64,000 bases of DNA from Bacteroides rodentium JCM 16496 (GCF_000614125.1 NZ_BAKJ01000002.1:140575-204574), one strand, 5' to 3'; counted from the stretch's first letter, positions 36,986 through 49,085 are shown. Notes: generated by a model from the letters alone, not told the origin. Numbers and translations: made by a program.

Positions 36986-38525
36986 AAACTCAATTAAATA
37001 TTTTGTTAGGTGGTTTAGGCTTGTTCGCCTTGCAGGGCTGTAAAGCCCCGCAGGCGGAACAATCCGTCCAGCCGAATGTCATTTACGTGTTTCCTGACCA
37101 ATACCGTAACCAGGCGATGGAGTTCTGGGGCCAGAAAGGTTTTCGCGAGAAAGTGAACTTTCGGAATGACCCGGTGCACACCCCGCGCCTGAATGATTTT
37201 GCCCGGGAGTCGGTGGTATTGACATCTGCCATGAGCAACTGCCCGTTGAGCAGTCCCCACCGTGGTTCTCTGTTGACGGGAATGTATCCTAATAAGAGTG
37301 GTATTCCATTGAATTGCAATTCGAGCCGTCCCATCAGCTCCCTGCGTGAGGATGCTGTGTGTGTGAGCGATGTTTTCTGCAATGCCGGATATGACTGCGC
37401 CTACTTTGGCAAACTGCATGCCGACTTTCCTACCCCCAACGACCCCGAACGTCCCGGACAGTATGTGGAAGACCGCGTACCTGCATGGGATGCCTATACG
37501 CCGAAAGAACGTCGTCATGGGTTCAATTACTGGTATTCTTACGGTACCTTCGATGAACACAAGAATCCGCATTATTGGGATACGGAAGGCCGTCGCCACG
37601 ACCCGCGCGAGTGGTCGCCGTTACACGAATCGGGCAAGGTGGTGTCTTATCTGAAGAACGAGGGGAATGTACGCGACCCGAAGAAACCTTTCTTCATCAT
37701 GGTAGGCATGAATCCTCCCCATAGTCCGTACCGTTCTTTGGACGACTGTATGGAGGAAGATTTCAATCTCTATAAGGACCAGCCTCTGGACAGCTTGCTC
37801 GTCCGTCCGAATGCCGACTCCAAGATGCCCAAGGCAGAGAGTGCACGCTACTACTTTGCTTCTGTGACGGGTGTCGACCGTGCTTTCGGTCAGATACTCG
37901 ATGCCTTGAAGGAACTCGGACTGGACAAGAATACCATTGTCGTGTTTGCCTCCGACCATGGAGAAACCATGTGCAGCCAGCATACGGAAGACCCGAAGAA
38001 TTCCCCATACTCCGAGTCCATGAACGTTCCTTTCCTGGTGCGTTTCCCCGATAAGATTAAACCCCGCGTGGACGACTTGATGCTTTCCTCGCCGGATATC
38101 ATGCCTACCTTGTTGGGCCTTGCCGGCCTTGCCGACTCCATTCCGACCGAGGTGCAAGGACGCAACTATGCACCGCTTTTCTTCGATGAAAAGGCAGATA
38201 TTGTCCGTCCTACCGGTGCTCTTTACATCCAGAATCTGGATGGCGAGAAGGATGCGGAAGGATGGTCCGTTCCTATTTCCCTTCATCGCGCGGCTTTAAG
38301 TCGGCACGCTATACGCTGGCGCTCTACATTGACCGCAAGGATCATAAGTTGAAGAAGAGCTTGTTGTTTGACGATGAGAAGGACCCGTATCAGATGAATA
38401 ACCTTTCTTTGGAAGAAAACCAAGAAATTGTAAAAGACCTTTGCGCAGAGATGGGTAAAGTATTGAAAGAGATTGATGACCCTTGGTATAAGGAAGGCAT
38501 CTTGAAGGATATGATACCTTATTGA
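36982..38525 (+). CDS. Family S1 sulfatase, serine-type, uronate 2-O-sulfatase-like (one frameshift)
   Basis: Lipoprotein sulfatase (signal peptide ending LQGC). The formylglycine motif is SSPHRGSLLTGMYP with Ser at the maturation site and His where Ser or Ala is common, so it needs anSME activation. Metal ligands are in YVFPDQYR and FASDHGE. The frame breaks near 38260; one added base joins GEKDAEG to MVRSYFPSSRGFKSARYTL. Corrected length is about 514 residues. Coupling to GH88 suggests that it removes 2-O-sulfate from unsaturated uronic acid before GH88 cleavage, as known for some Bacteroides heparan/chondroitin enzymes. This specificity is inference; the family call is firm. Confidence 0.9.
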
Positions 38526-38577
38526 TTGGATATAGGTTATAGATAATCCTCCATAAATTGCTTGAACGTTTTTTGTG

Positions 38578-38622
38578 ACCCGCTTCGACTGATAGTGAAC
38601 TATTTGTCGGAGCGGGTTGTTT
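38578..38622 (+). terminator. Terminator after the GH88/sulfatase operon
   Basis: ACCCGCTTCGAC and GTCGGAGCGGGT (11 of 12 pairs) flank a 16-nt loop and are followed by a short T-rich stretch. It is 53 bp after the sulfatase stop. Confidence 0.65.
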
Positions 38623-38663
38623 GATTCAGAATGGAATAAATTTACCAATACGTATTTAAGCAA

Positions 38664-40702
38664 ATGATGGAGATGAAGTACAGATTATGGGCTTGTTTGT
38701 TGTTTTTGCCGATGGTCCTTTGGGCGTCCGGGCGTCCGAAAGTGGCTGTCGTACTCAGTGGGGGTGGCGCCAAAGGGACGGCGCATATCGGTGCTCTGAA
38801 AGTAATTGAAGAAGCGGGTATCCCTATAGATTATGTGGTGGGTACCAGTATGGGGGCCATTGTGGGAGGTTTGTATTCTATCGGATATACCCCGCAACAA
38901 TTGGACAGTATGGTGAATGCCCAGAACTGGAAATTCTTACTCTCGGATGCCCCCAATCCTAAGGATGTGTTGTTGGACGACCGGTTGAAGTCGGAGCGCT
39001 ATGTACTCTCTATTCCGTTTTCTTTGAAATCTGCCGCTGTTTCGGATGCGGGTATCATAAAAGGAAAGAACCTGGCACGTTTGTTCTCCACGTTGACAGA
39101 AGGTTACCAGGATTCCGTGGATTTTAGCCGCCTTCCTATTCCGTTTGCCTGCGTGTCGGAAAATCTGGTGAATGGTAGTGAAGTCGTGTTCCATGAGGGA
39201 ATACTGGCCACTGCCATGCGTTCCAGCATGTCCATTCCCGGTGTGTTTGCCCCGGTAGACCTGGATGAAATGGTGCTGGTGGACGGTGGAATGGTGAATA
39301 ACTATCCGGTAGATGTGGCGCTTGCCATGGGGGCCGACTACATTATCGGGGTGGATGTGCAGAGTCCGCTGCTTAAGGCTTCCGAGCTGAAATCGGTGAA
39401 AGACATCTTCGGACAAATCATTAATCTGCAAGGAGAGAAGAAATATCGTGAGAATCTGCGTAATACCGACGTACTGATAAAGGTGGATGTCTCCGGCTAT
39501 TCGGCTGCAAGTTTCACTAAAGAGGCCATCGACACTCTGATGGTGCGGGGAGAACGTGCTGCATGGACAGTTGGGACGGACTGCTTGCCCTGAAACAGAA
39601 GCTGGGGCTTGCAGACGATTATCAGCCTCGCCGTCCGGGGCCTTTCCACTTGCCCGGCGTGGCTGTTGATAGGGAGATTCCCGTTGATTCCCAGATAGCC
39701 GCCCCTGCTGTGCGGGAGAACAAGCTGAATGTCGGTTTTCGCTTTGATACGGAAGAACTGGCGGCGTTGCAGGCAAATACGGACTTCTATTTCGGTCGGC
39801 AGCGCGAGTCGTTGGTCAGCCTTACTGCCCGTCTGGGCAAGCGTACACTGGCACGACTCGGATATAGTTACCAGTGGGAGGGTGGATGGCAGGCGGGACT
39901 TGCCTATCAGTTCGACTATAAAGATATGAATATTTACAATGAAGGCAAACGGGCGCTGGATTTGACTTTTACACATCAACTGGTCCGTATGGGGGCGGCG
40001 AAGGATTGGAACAATATTCAGGTCAGTCTGGGTATTGACTTTGATTACTATCACTATCATGATTTGCTGTCGCTCGACCCGTTAGCTTCGGCACTGTTTG
40101 AAAATTCGTCCTTATTCAGTTACTTTGCCGGACTTGTGTTCAACAACTTGAATGAGAGGAGCGCCCCTACAAAAGGCATGTCGTGGGCGGTATCCTACCA
40201 TCTCTATACGGATAACTTCTTCCAGTATAAGGACAACAATCCTATTTCTGTTTTCGATGCCCGTTGGCAGGGATGTTTCTCTCCCTCGAGTAAGTTCACT
40301 GTCACTCCTTCGTTTTATGGACGCGTATTGTCCGGAAGCGGTAATTATCCTTTTGCCATCATTAATATAGTGGGGGGAACCATACCGGGGCGCTATATGC
40401 CACAGCAGATACCGTTTACGGGCATCAACCGTGCGGAACTGTCACAAGCCGCACTGCTGGTTGCAGGGATGAACCTCAGACAGCGTATCTTGAAAAACCA
40501 GTATATATCAGTGATGGGCAGTTATGGGCGAAACTCCGGGGAGTTTCATCAGATTCTTGACTCTTCCGAATCGGCTGATATGGCAGGGGTAGGCATCGGC
40601 TATATGTACAAAAGTTTTCTGGGACCAGTGGAGATACAGTTGAATTGGTCCAACCAGACGAAGAAAGTAGGGTGGTATGCAGGGTTCGGATTCGTATTCT
40701 AA
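38664..40702 (+). CDS. Patatin-like phospholipase with C-terminal outer-membrane barrel (one frameshift)
   Basis: Exported serine hydrolase fused to a surface-antigen beta barrel, like PlpD-type autotransporters (type Vd). A signal peptide is followed by the oxyanion loop VVLSGGGAKGTAHIGALKV (about residues 28-46), the nucleophile GTSMG and the dyad Asp in VLVDGGMVNNYP. After a linker (POTRA-like), the last 300 residues alternate in barrel style and end in Phe (WYAGFGFVF). One A is missing near 39560, separating RGERAA from MDSWDGLLALKQ. Corrected length is about 679 residues. Likely acts on phospholipids at or outside the outer membrane; the substrate is not known. Confidence 0.88.
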
Positions 40703-40750
40703 CGAGGATATATCAAAATATTACATGGATTTTGTTTTCAGACAAAAGAA

Positions 40751-40789
40751 CAGAAGAACAAGAGAAAAATATGTTCTTTTGTTCTTCTG
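40751..40789. terminator. Bidirectional hairpin between convergent genes
   Basis: CAGAAGAACAA (40751-40761) pairs with TTGTTCTTCTG (40779-40789); an alternative stem AAAAGAACA/TGTTCTTTT also exists. It sits between the stops of the patatin gene and cysS and may end both transcripts. Confidence 0.5.
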
Positions 40790-40841
40790 CCTAAAACTTA
40801 CCCCAATCTGTATGATTCTGCGGTGAGTTATGATACCTTCA

Positions 40842-42317
40842 TTATTTATTCAGCTTCCATTCGCTTCCGTCCTTACCGTCCTTAATCTCGAAACCGAGTG
40901 CGGTGAGTTCATTGCGGATTTTGTCGGATGTAGCCCAATCTTTGTTGGCTTTTGCCTTTGAACGCTCTTCCAATAGCATGTCCACTACTTTGCCGAAGGC
41001 GGCTTCACGCTCTTCGTTGGAGGCGTTGTCTTCTTGTAATCCTAAGATGTCGAAGCAGAAGAGGTGGAAGGTTTCCTTCAATTTTTTCAGGTCTTCGGCT
41101 GTGATGGAATCGTTTCCAGCCAAGATATTGTTTACCATCTTGGCGCCGTCGAAGAGGTGGGCGATGACAATCGGTGAGTTCAAGTCATCATTCATGGCTT
41201 CGTAACACTTGGCACGCAGGGATTTCACGTCTATGGTGGAGGTTGCAGCAGGGGTAATCTTGTCCAGTCCATGTACAGCATCCATCAGTCTTGCCAATCC
41301 CTTTTCGGCGGCTTGCAGCGCTTCGTTGCTGAAGTCTACCGTACTGCGGTAGTGGGCTTGCAGGGTGAAGAATCGGATGGTCATTGGGCTGTAGGCTTGC
41401 TCCAGCATGGGGTGCGTGCCTTTGAAGAGCTCTTCCAATGTGATGAAGTTACCATAAGACTTACCCATTTTCTGTCCGTTCACGGTCAGCATGTTGTTGT
41501 GCATCCAATAATGTACCATATCTTCTCCTTGGGAAGCTACGGATTGTGCAATCTCGCATTCGTGATGCGGGAAGATAAGGTCCATACCGCCACCATGAAT
41601 GTCGAAGTGCTCGCCCAAGTATTTCTTTCCCATGGCTGTACATTCGGCGTGCCAGCCGGGGAAGCCGTCGCTCCACGGGGAAGGCCAACGCATGATGTGT
41701 TCCGGTTGCGCACATTTCCAAAGAGCAAAGTCTGCGGGATTGTGCTTCTCGCTCTGTCCGTCCAGTTCGCGGGTGGTGTTGAGAACATCATCCAGGTTGC
41801 GTCCGGAGAGCTTGCCGTAGTGATGGTCCTTGTTGTATTTTTCTACATCGAAATAAACGGAACCTTCACTTTCGTAGGCATATCCGTTCTTCAATATCTC
41901 CTTAACAAGTTCTATCTGTTCGATGATGTGGCCGCTGGCATGTGGCTCGATACTGGGAGACAGCACATTCAATGCGTCCATCGCCTTATGATAGCGGTTG
42001 ATGTAGTACTGTGCCACTTCCATTGGTTCCAGTTGTTCCAGACGGGCTTTTTTCGCAATCTTGTCTTCACCTTCGTCGGCATCGTGCTCCAGATGGCCCA
42101 CGTCGGTAATGTTACGGACATAGCGCACCTTGTAGCCGATGTGCGTCAGGTAGCGGAACAGCAGGTCGAAAGTGATGGCAGGGCGTGCATGTCCCAAGTG
42201 CGGGTCACCGTACACGGTCGGTCCGCAGACATACATGCCTACATGCGGTGCATGCAGCGGTACGAACAGCTCCTTTTTTCTATTTAAAGTGTTGTAAATG
42301 GTCAGTTGATGTTCCAT
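40842..42317 (-). CDS. cysS: Cysteinyl-tRNA synthetase
   Basis: Charges tRNA-Cys in the cytoplasm. The start is taken at [18 protein letters not shown] (42317), because an upstream in-frame codon would add 11 unlike residues. Visible are the zinc ligand Cys in [18 protein letters not shown] with the HIGH-type motif HLGH, the zinc-site cysteine in [10 protein letters not shown], the HHECE segment and the KMSKS variant KMGKS in [13 protein letters not shown]. Length 491 residues, complete. A -7 box TAACTTTG lies at 42348-42355 on the minus strand. Essential housekeeping gene. Confidence 0.97.
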   Translation of the reverse strand: MEHQLTIYNTLNRKKELFVPLHAPHVGMYVCGPTVYGDPHLGHARPAITFDLLFRYLTHIGYKVRYVRNITDVGHLEHDADEGEDKIAKKARLEQLEPMEVAQYYINRYHKAMDALNVLSPSIEPHASGHIIEQIELVKEILKNGYAYESEGSVYFDVEKYNKDHHYGKLSGRNLDDVLNTTRELDGQSEKHNPADFALWKCAQPEHIMRWPSPWSDGFPGWHAECTAMGKKYLGEHFDIHGGGMDLIFPHHECEIAQSVASQGEDMVHYWMHNNMLTVNGQKMGKSYGNFITLEELFKGTHPMLEQAYSPMTIRFFTLQAHYRSTVDFSNEALQAAEKGLARLMDAVHGLDKITPAATSTIDVKSLRAKCYEAMNDDLNSPIVIAHLFDGAKMVNNILAGNDSITAEDLKKLKETFHLFCFDILGLQEDNASNEEREAAFGKVVDMLLEERSKAKANKDWATSDKIRNELTALGFEIKDGKDGSEWKLNK

Positions 42318-42425
42318 AACAGTTGAGATTTTGTTCTTTTGAATGCACAAAGTTACAACAAATAATTTATTAATCGGTTCTCTTCGCAGATGCTTTTCCT
42401 TTTATTACCGGAGTATTTGTTGCGT

Positions 42426-44330
42426 TTACTCCTTTTTCCGGATAATAATCTTCGAATTATATTGCTTTGCTGCCTCCTTTCTGAATTCAAGGAATTTGCC
42501 ATATTCTTCTTTGGGATATCTGCCTCGTTTCATGAATAGTCGGTGAACGATATGTATATTGTTTTCGACGGTCTGCAGAGAGGTACTGAAGGTCCCGAAG
42601 GCTGTCTCTTGCCGGGTGGTGGTGGGCAGTGACTCTATTGTATAGCCGTCTGGCAACTGGATTTGTATGGAATCAGTATCTACATATCCATATTCTATCA
42701 AAATGTCTTGTGTGCGTTCTGCACTTTCATTGGAAGTATAGAAGCTACGGTGGAAAATATTAGTCGGCAGGAACAGACGCTTTCCGGTCTGGCTGCCGTA
42801 CTGGTTGCTGCTGATGTTGTAAGAGATATCCATGGAGGGCATCTGCTGTTTCTGTTCATTATAGCGGATATTGTCCACTTCTGCCTGCACAAGGTTGATG
42901 CTGGAGCGCAGATAGTCTTTCTGTTTGTTGGGTGGTATGGTGTTCAGCCCCCAATTGTCCTCATACTGGAATAACCGTGAGCGTTGGCATACGTCGATAT
43001 AAGCTTTGCCGTCAGGTGCCAAAACAATTATTGCTTTGTTCACTTGCGTGCAGAGTGAGTCTGCGTAAGTGGGGAGGCGGTGAAGTATGCCTCCCTCGGG
43101 CTTAATCAGAAGTGCATCGTGCCCGGCAATGGAGTGGTGGACATATCCTAACGGCAGTTTTGGATTGGTACATTCCAGCCATAGTGTATCACCGGGTAAA
43201 GGTACCTGCAATATAACGTGATTGGCTTGATTGGCACTGGCAAAGTCGGGCAGGAAACGTTCGTTGTCGGTACTGATGACAGTGTAGTAGGAGGGTATTC
43301 CGAGGGCTGAAAGCATGGCACGGGTATAGTTGGACAGCCCTTTGCAATCTCCGAACCCCGTACGGTGTACGTCGGCGGCAGGCATCGGTTGAAGCCCTCC
43401 GATGCCCAGTTGTATGCTGACATAGCGGGTGGTGGAAGCCAGATAATCATAAATGGTCTGTACCCGCTCGCGGTCGGTTTTGCAGTCTGCGGTCATTTCC
43501 TTTAGTTTCTGTATAAATTCCTGCGGCAAATAGTCCCTATCTTTTAGCAGAGTGTATTGCCATATCCCATAGTTCTTCCAACTGTCCATCCTGCCGGAAG
43601 TTTTGTCGAAAGTGAATGTTTCGGGGACAAAATATACACGTGGTAACAATTCATTGAGCTTTGGGCTGAACGGTTCTCGGCTGATAGGAGGCAGATTATT
43701 TATAAGAACTTGGGTTAGCTGCTTGCCGTCTTCGGTAGGCTGTTGGCTGATGTCTGCCTGGCAGTTTATGGCATGGTAACGACAAGGAACACCGGAGGGC
43801 GTCAGCAGGCGGTAAGATGCGCGGATTACCGCCTGATTGTACTCTTGCTGCGGCAGGAAGGTAGGCAAGCCTATCAGTCCGCCCGTATATTTCTCTTCCC
43901 ATTCATAAGTGATGGTGAAGGGATATTGTGAGGGAGCGTACATGTAGAAATAACGGTAGACATCGCTTGCCAGCTCGGCCGAGTATTCATTGCTTTGCAG
44001 ATCACTTTTCTTGAGTTTGCGGATAACCTTGCCGTTGCTATCGGTCACTGTACCCGAGAATTTCCGCAGAGAAGAATACTTTTCGTTATAGGCGCTGTGG
44101 AAGTTAGCCGCACCCTTCCCTTTTTCATTGAAGACGGTGACTGTTCGCCGTTCTTTGCACACAGCATCTGCAGGTGAGTTGTAAATCACTTCCGTTTCTG
44201 CATTTTCCACTATGGAACAAGCATTTGGGTATAAGTTTTTTTGTGCATTGGCCGGGATATATTGTAACGCCAGAAACAAAACCAGACAGACGGTCACAAT
44301 CTTTATCATGTATCTATTCATTTCTCTCAA
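42426..44330 (-). CDS. Exported DUF3857/transglutaminase-like protein, catalytic Cys present
   Basis: A signal peptide (to PANAQ) is followed by a DUF3857 beta domain and a transglutaminase-like core. The papain-like triad is visible: Cys in GFGDCKGLSNYTRAML (about residue 328), His in QANHVILQVPL and Asp/Glu near LWLECTNPKLPLG. Length 634 residues. It follows a paralogous protein with a 4-bp overlap, indicating translational coupling. The likely activity is peptide-bond hydrolysis or transfer in the periplasm; no substrate is known for this Bacteroides family. Confidence 0.85.
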   Translation of the reverse strand: MREMNRYMIKIVTVCLVLFLALQYIPANAQKNLYPNACSIVENAETEVIYNSPADAVCKERRTVTVFNEKGKGAANFHSAYNEKYSSLRKFSGTVTDSNGKVIRKLKKSDLQSNEYSAELASDVYRYFYMYAPSQYPFTITYEWEEKYTGGLIGLPTFLPQQEYNQAVIRASYRLLTPSGVPCRYHAINCQADISQQPTEDGKQLTQVLINNLPPISREPFSPKLNELLPRVYFVPETFTFDKTSGRMDSWKNYGIWQYTLLKDRDYLPQEFIQKLKEMTADCKTDRERVQTIYDYLASTTRYVSIQLGIGGLQPMPAADVHRTGFGDCKGLSNYTRAMLSALGIPSYYTVISTDNERFLPDFASANQANHVILQVPLPGDTLWLECTNPKLPLGYVHHSIAGHDALLIKPEGGILHRLPTYADSLCTQVNKAIIVLAPDGKAYIDVCQRSRLFQYEDNWGLNTIPPNKQKDYLRSSINLVQAEVDNIRYNEQKQQMPSMDISYNISSNQYGSQTGKRLFLPTNIFHRSFYTSNESAERTQDILIEYGYVDTDSIQIQLPDGYTIESLPTTTRQETAFGTFSTSLQTVENNIHIVHRLFMKRGRYPKEEYGKFLEFRKEAAKQYNSKIIIRKKE

Positions 44331-46314
44331 TTCTTTTTCAGGACCATCATTGCATTGTTTTTTTTAGCTAATTGCTCCCAGAATGTTTTCAGTTCAGAAT
44401 AACTGTCTGGAGCATATAAGAGTTGGCTTAGGCTAAAAGTATATCTTATGTTAACCTGACGACCTTTTTGCACGATATAGTAGAGGGCAGACATTTTTCC
44501 ATCCGAAGTGACTATTTTGTTGCTTTCAGGCAGCTCATCAATCACATAGCCTCGGGGATGGTAAGATTAATCCCTATGTTCAGCGATTCAGGATAGGCGA
44601 ATTCCACCGGTAGTCTCCGTTCTGACTGCTTGAACGGGGATTCTGATATGTGCAGGAAGACGAGAGGGTTGACATAGATATAGGAATCGTTGATTGTAAC
44701 TTGTTTTTCAAATTCCATGGTTTCTTGTATAGTCGGGGAGAAACTGTGTAACTTTGTGGCTGTGTAGCTTTTAATTTCTATATTTTCGCGGTTGCAGATT
44801 CTTTGGATAAAGTCCAGGCTGTCTTTAGACGTACGGAATTCTTTTCGTAAATCGGCAGTGCTTTGCCCGCTATAACTTGTCATGCGTTTTCCGGTCAGTT
44901 TTCCATCCGGCGAAATGGTCGCCTGGATAGTGCTGCGCGTGAAGTTTTTGTAGATATTCTGCAGGTTTATCCACTGACTTTGTTGAGGTTTCAGCAAGCG
45001 GGCTCGGTTGGTCATCAATAACGGGGGCAATACGTTGATGTATCCGTCACGTACGGATGCATCCAGGTAGACAAGTGTACTGTCAGTATCGGCAATGCCT
45101 ACGATGAATGTGGATAATTTCTGCAGGCTGGGATGTGAATAGGGTATCATGGGCTGGTCGCGGCGGCTCATGACTATCGGGTATGCATCGATACCTGCAT
45201 CTTTCAGCATACTGATGAATAGAAAGTTTATGTCGGCGTTGCTGCCCGTACCATCTTTTAAAATCTGTCGGGTGCTTTGTCCGTACAAGGCATATTTTTC
45301 GTTCCATATCACCTTGCTTTTCAGCAGGGTATAGATGGCACTGATTTTCTCTGCAATATTATCAATTTGTTCCAGATGCAAAGCAGCCATTTCCTCTTTG
45401 AATGGATTACTCATTTTCAGTCGTCCACCGAAGTCTTGGTCATCTGATAGTAGTTGTTCTATTTCTTCCCATGTCTGTGTGAAGTTCTTGTAAAGCATTC
45501 CGGGGAAAGCATAGCCTTGCAGTTCCAGGTTGACTTGGGCAGAATAGTTCTCCGGACACCACACATAGGCATCATCTTTGATGGCGGGTAATTGATGGCC
45601 TATGAATGTACTGTGTGAAGCGTTACATTGTAATAATTGCGCGTTGATGGTGAAACTTTGGTTTACTCGTCCCTGCTTTGTTTCCAGATGTTCCATACCG
45701 TGAGTATCAATGTTGAACTTGAAGTATTCGGGTATGGTGACTTCGAATACAGTGTAGAAGACTGGTATGTCATCTTGTGCCTGCCAGTCGCGGATGTGAT
45801 AGTACAAGTCTGATAATATTTTGTACTCGTATTCGATGACTGTACCAATCTTGACTTGTGGGATGGAGAACTTTATTTGTTGATAAGAATCGTTCAGCCT
45901 TTCTTCGAATACTTCCTCTCTCTTCATCTTGGTGCGTACCATTTTCCCATTTTCCATATTGTAGGCATAGGCACTCAGGCCGGAAATGGTTTCTTTGACT
46001 GTCCGGTTGCTTTTCGGCTCGTAAAATGGGATGGTGACATTGGCATATGAGGTACCTTCATCTTTTAATATTTTGATGCGTGTTTTGTAACTGTATGTTA
46101 TGCTAAAGTTCTCCGATAGCCAGTTGTAGTCTACCAGAGTCTGTTTGTACAAAACAACGGCTACCGCACTGGAATCGGGTACGTAACTGGTCATTGTAAG
46201 TTCTTCTGTGGTTGGTTTACCGAATTTCGGATTCGGGATGAGGTTTTCGGAGGCTTGTGCAAAAAGATAGCAATTATAAACAAGCAAAGAAAGGAACAGT
46301 ACGGCGTTTTTCAT
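44327..46314 (-). CDS. Exported DUF3857/transglutaminase-like protein lacking the Cys (one frameshift)
   Basis: A signal peptide (to LFAQ) is followed by DUF3857 (NFSITYSYKTRIKILKDEG) and a transglutaminase-like core. At the position of the catalytic Cys the sequence is GTGSNADINFLFISMLKDAG, so Asn replaces Cys and the protein is probably not an enzyme. One C is missing from the CCCC run near 44554; adding it joins NLTIP to RGYVIDELPESN and gives about 662 residues. It forms a coupled pair with the next gene, whose core is intact. A binding or partner role for its active paralogue is a reasonable inference. A -7 box TATCTTTG lies on the minus strand at 46339-46346. Confidence 0.82.
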
Positions 46315-46448
46315 ATCTATTGTCTATTAGCATATATACAAAGATAATCATTATTTATTTCAGTTGTTTAAATAAAACCGATTAATTTTTGTTTATCAGC
46401 TTATTGGCTGTTTTTTATATTTGAGTTGGTTGGCATTGCCAAAACAAG

Positions 46449-46456
46449 TATCTTTG
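46449..46456 (+). promoter_or_regulatory. -7 element of mnmA
   Basis: TATCTTTG matches the Bacteroides -7 consensus, 37 bp before the ATG at 46486. It is divergent from the promoter at 46339-46346. Confidence 0.5.
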
Positions 46457-46485
46457 TTATAGTTTATATAGAGAGATAATGACGC

Positions 46486-47553
46486 ATGGATACAGTGTTG
46501 ATGGAAGCTGGTAGAAAAGTTATATTGGGCATGAGTGGCGGCACGGATAGTTCCGTGGCCGCCATGAGGTTGCAGGAAGCCGGTTATGAGGTGACTGGCG
46601 TGACTTTTCGTTTTTATGAGGCAGGAGATGAGACCGGGTATCTGGAAGATGCACGGGCTCTGGCCCTGAAGCTGGGGATGAAACACATTACCTATGATGC
46701 ACGCGAGCTTTTCCGTTCGCGTATTATCCGCTATTTTGTGGAAGAGTATCTAAGGGGGCGCACTCCCGTTCCTTGCACGGTATGCAATAATGAGCTGAAG
46801 TGGGCGCTGTTGGCTAAAATAGCCGATGAAAAGGGGATTTATTGGATTTCTACCGGACATTATGTGCGTAAAGTCTTGTCCGGAGGAAAGTATTATATAG
46901 CTCCTGCCGCAGATAAGGACAAAGACCAGACTTTCTTTCTGTGGGGATTGAAGCAGGACATCCTGCAGCGTATGTTGCTTCCGATGGGGGATATTACGAA
47001 AAATGAGGCGCGCTCGTATGCGGCGGAGCGTGGTTTCGGGCAGGTGGCTGCGAAGAAAGACAGTATAGGTGTGTGCTTTTGCCCTTTGGATTACCGTTCC
47101 TTTTTGAAGCGTGAGGTTCCTGAAACACTATTACCCGGTAAAGGTAGATTCGTCGATGAAAAGGGAGATTTCTTGGGATGGCATGAGGGCTATCCGTTTT
47201 ATACCGTAGGGCAACGTAGGGGCTTGGGTATCCATCTGAACAAGGCTGTTTTTGTGAAAGAGACAAGAGTGGAAAGCAATGAAGTCGTTTTAGCTCCGCT
47301 CTCTTCCCTCTACAAGCAGGAAATGTGGCTGGGAGAGTGGAACCTGGTGGAGAACAACTGTGTGCTGGGTGCAGACGAGGTTATTGTGAAGATACGCTAC
47401 CGTAAGCAGGCAAACCACTGCAAGGTAAGCCTTACAGTGGAGGGACTGCTGCATGTCCACCTGATAGAGCCGTTGGAATCTATTGCGCCGGGGCAAGCAG
47501 CGGCTTTCTATGATGAAAGCGGGCGGCTGCTGGGCGGTGGAATTATTTTGTGA
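46486..47553 (+). CDS. mnmA: tRNA 2-thiouridylase MnmA (TrmU)
   Basis: Transfers sulfur to U34 of tRNAs for Lys, Glu and Gln. The PP-loop [15 protein letters not shown] has SGGTDSS. The catalytic cysteines are in [16 protein letters not shown] and GVCFCP. The TGHYVR segment and the C-terminal beta barrel ([47 protein letters not shown]) are normal. Length 355 residues. Some Bacteroides carry two MnmA paralogues; this one has the usual CxxC-type first cysteine but lacks the long C-terminal insertions seen in others. Convergent with the GH3-family gene. Confidence 0.93.
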   Translation: MDTVLMEAGRKVILGMSGGTDSSVAAMRLQEAGYEVTGVTFRFYEAGDETGYLEDARALALKLGMKHITYDARELFRSRIIRYFVEEYLRGRTPVPCTVCNNELKWALLAKIADEKGIYWISTGHYVRKVLSGGKYYIAPAADKDKDQTFFLWGLKQDILQRMLLPMGDITKNEARSYAAERGFGQVAAKKDSIGVCFCPLDYRSFLKREVPETLLPGKGRFVDEKGDFLGWHEGYPFYTVGQRRGLGIHLNKAVFVKETRVESNEVVLAPLSSLYKQEMWLGEWNLVENNCVLGADEVIVKIRYRKQANHCKVSLTVEGLLHVHLIEPLESIAPGQAAAFYDESGRLLGGGIIL

Positions 47554-47575
47554 TAAAATCTGCTTTTATATTTTG

Positions 47576-49085
47576 CTATTCATTCAGCTTCAGCATTTCT
47601 TCTATGTATTCCCTTGTATTGCTGAGTCGGGGCACTTTATGTTGTCCGCCGAGTTTCCCCTTGCTATCCAGCCAGTCGTGGAAGAGGTTGGGACGGGCAA
47701 CGATGATTTCCAGCGGTTGCAGCGCCAGATCATTCTGCCTTTTAGCTTCGTAGTCGGAGTTCACCTCTTTCAGGGTATCGTCCAATACTTTGGCGAACTT
47801 CTCCAGGCTGTCCGGCATTTGTGCAAACTCTATCAGCACTGGTGGCGGCATTTGGCGTTCCGGTCCATAAAGACTGGGGCGGCAGAGTAGTCTATGACCT
47901 GTGCACCGGTCTCGGCACATGCCCTGGCAAGTCCTCTTTCCGCATTATCCACAATCAGTTCTTCGCCGAACGCGTTGATAAAGTGCTTGGTACGTCCGGT
48001 GATGACGAACTTATAGGGATTCTTCGATGTGAACTTCACCGTATCCCCAATCATATATCGCCACAAACCGGCAGAAGTGGAGATTATCATGGCGTAGTTC
48101 TTGTTCAGCTCCACCTCCTCGAGGCAGTAGATACGCGGATTCTCCTTGCTACATCTTCCAGCGGGATGAACTCGTAAAAGATACCGTAGTCAATCATCAG
48201 CAACATGGCAGGGTCGGCAGGGTCGTTCTGCGTGCCGAAGTAGCCTTCGGAGGCGTTATAAGTCTCTACATAATGCATCTTGCTGCTGCGGATCACGTCT
48301 TTGTATTGCTCGCGATAGGGAGTGAAGGCAACGCCGCCGTGGAAGAATACCTCCAGGTTGGGCCATATCTCTTCAAGGCTCTGCTTTCCCGTCTTTTCCA
48401 GTATATGTTTGATGAGTACAAGCATCCAGGACGGTACGCCGGAAAGGTTGCTGACGTTTGCATGGATGGTTTCGCGGGCAATAGCCTCCATCTTGGGTTC
48501 AAAATGCTCCATCAGGGCTGTCTGCTTGCTGGGCACGCGGACAAAGTTTACCAGTGGGTTGATATTTTCTATGAGGATGGCAGAGAGGTCGCCTACAAGA
48601 CTGTGGTTGGTGTTCAGGTTGGGAGCGTGGCTGCCTCCAAGGATAAGCCCTTTACCGGAAAAGAAACGACTTTCAGGATTCTGTCCCAGATAGATGGCAA
48701 CGGCATCCCGGCCTCCCTTGTAATGCGTGTCGTGCAAGGACTCCCGGCTGACGGGCAGGAACTTGCTCTTGTCGTTGGTAGTACCCGATGATTTGGCAAA
48801 CCAACGTATTTCCGAGGGCCAAAGCAGATTCTGCTCACCGGCACGCAGGCGGGTTACATAAGGCTTTACTTCTTCGTAAGTTTGTATGGGAAGGCGCTTC
48901 TTGAAATCTTCATAAGTACGGATAGAGGCATAGTCATGCTTCTTCCCCCATTCCGTGTTTGTGGCTGTCCGGACGAGGCGTTGCAGTACAAGCTGTTGCA
49001 ATTCACCGGCATGGCTGGTGTATTGTTCGATTTCTTTCAGACGGGGAGCAAAATACACCTTATTCAGAAACTTTGTAATATTCAT
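47576..49085 (-). CDS. GH3 auxin-responsive-promoter family adenylating enzyme (two frameshifts)
   Basis: Member of the ANL/GH3 acyl-adenylate-forming enzymes. Plant relatives join amino acids to carboxylic hormones; the bacterial role is unknown. The ATP-binding motif IRWFAKSSGTTNDKSKFLPV (about residues 92-111) and the YNASEGYFG segment are clear. One A is missing near 48148 (joins PLEDVA to KENPRIYCLEEV), and one G near 47841 (joins KCRHQW to LIEFAQMP). With both corrected the protein is about 503 residues, normal. The C-terminal domain has HFINAFGEELIVDNAE. Stands alone, convergent with mnmA. Confidence 0.9.

Noticed and set aside
41271..42287. 338-codon plus-strand frame opposite cysS
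   Set aside because: Antisense shadow of cysS, which has all synthetase motifs.
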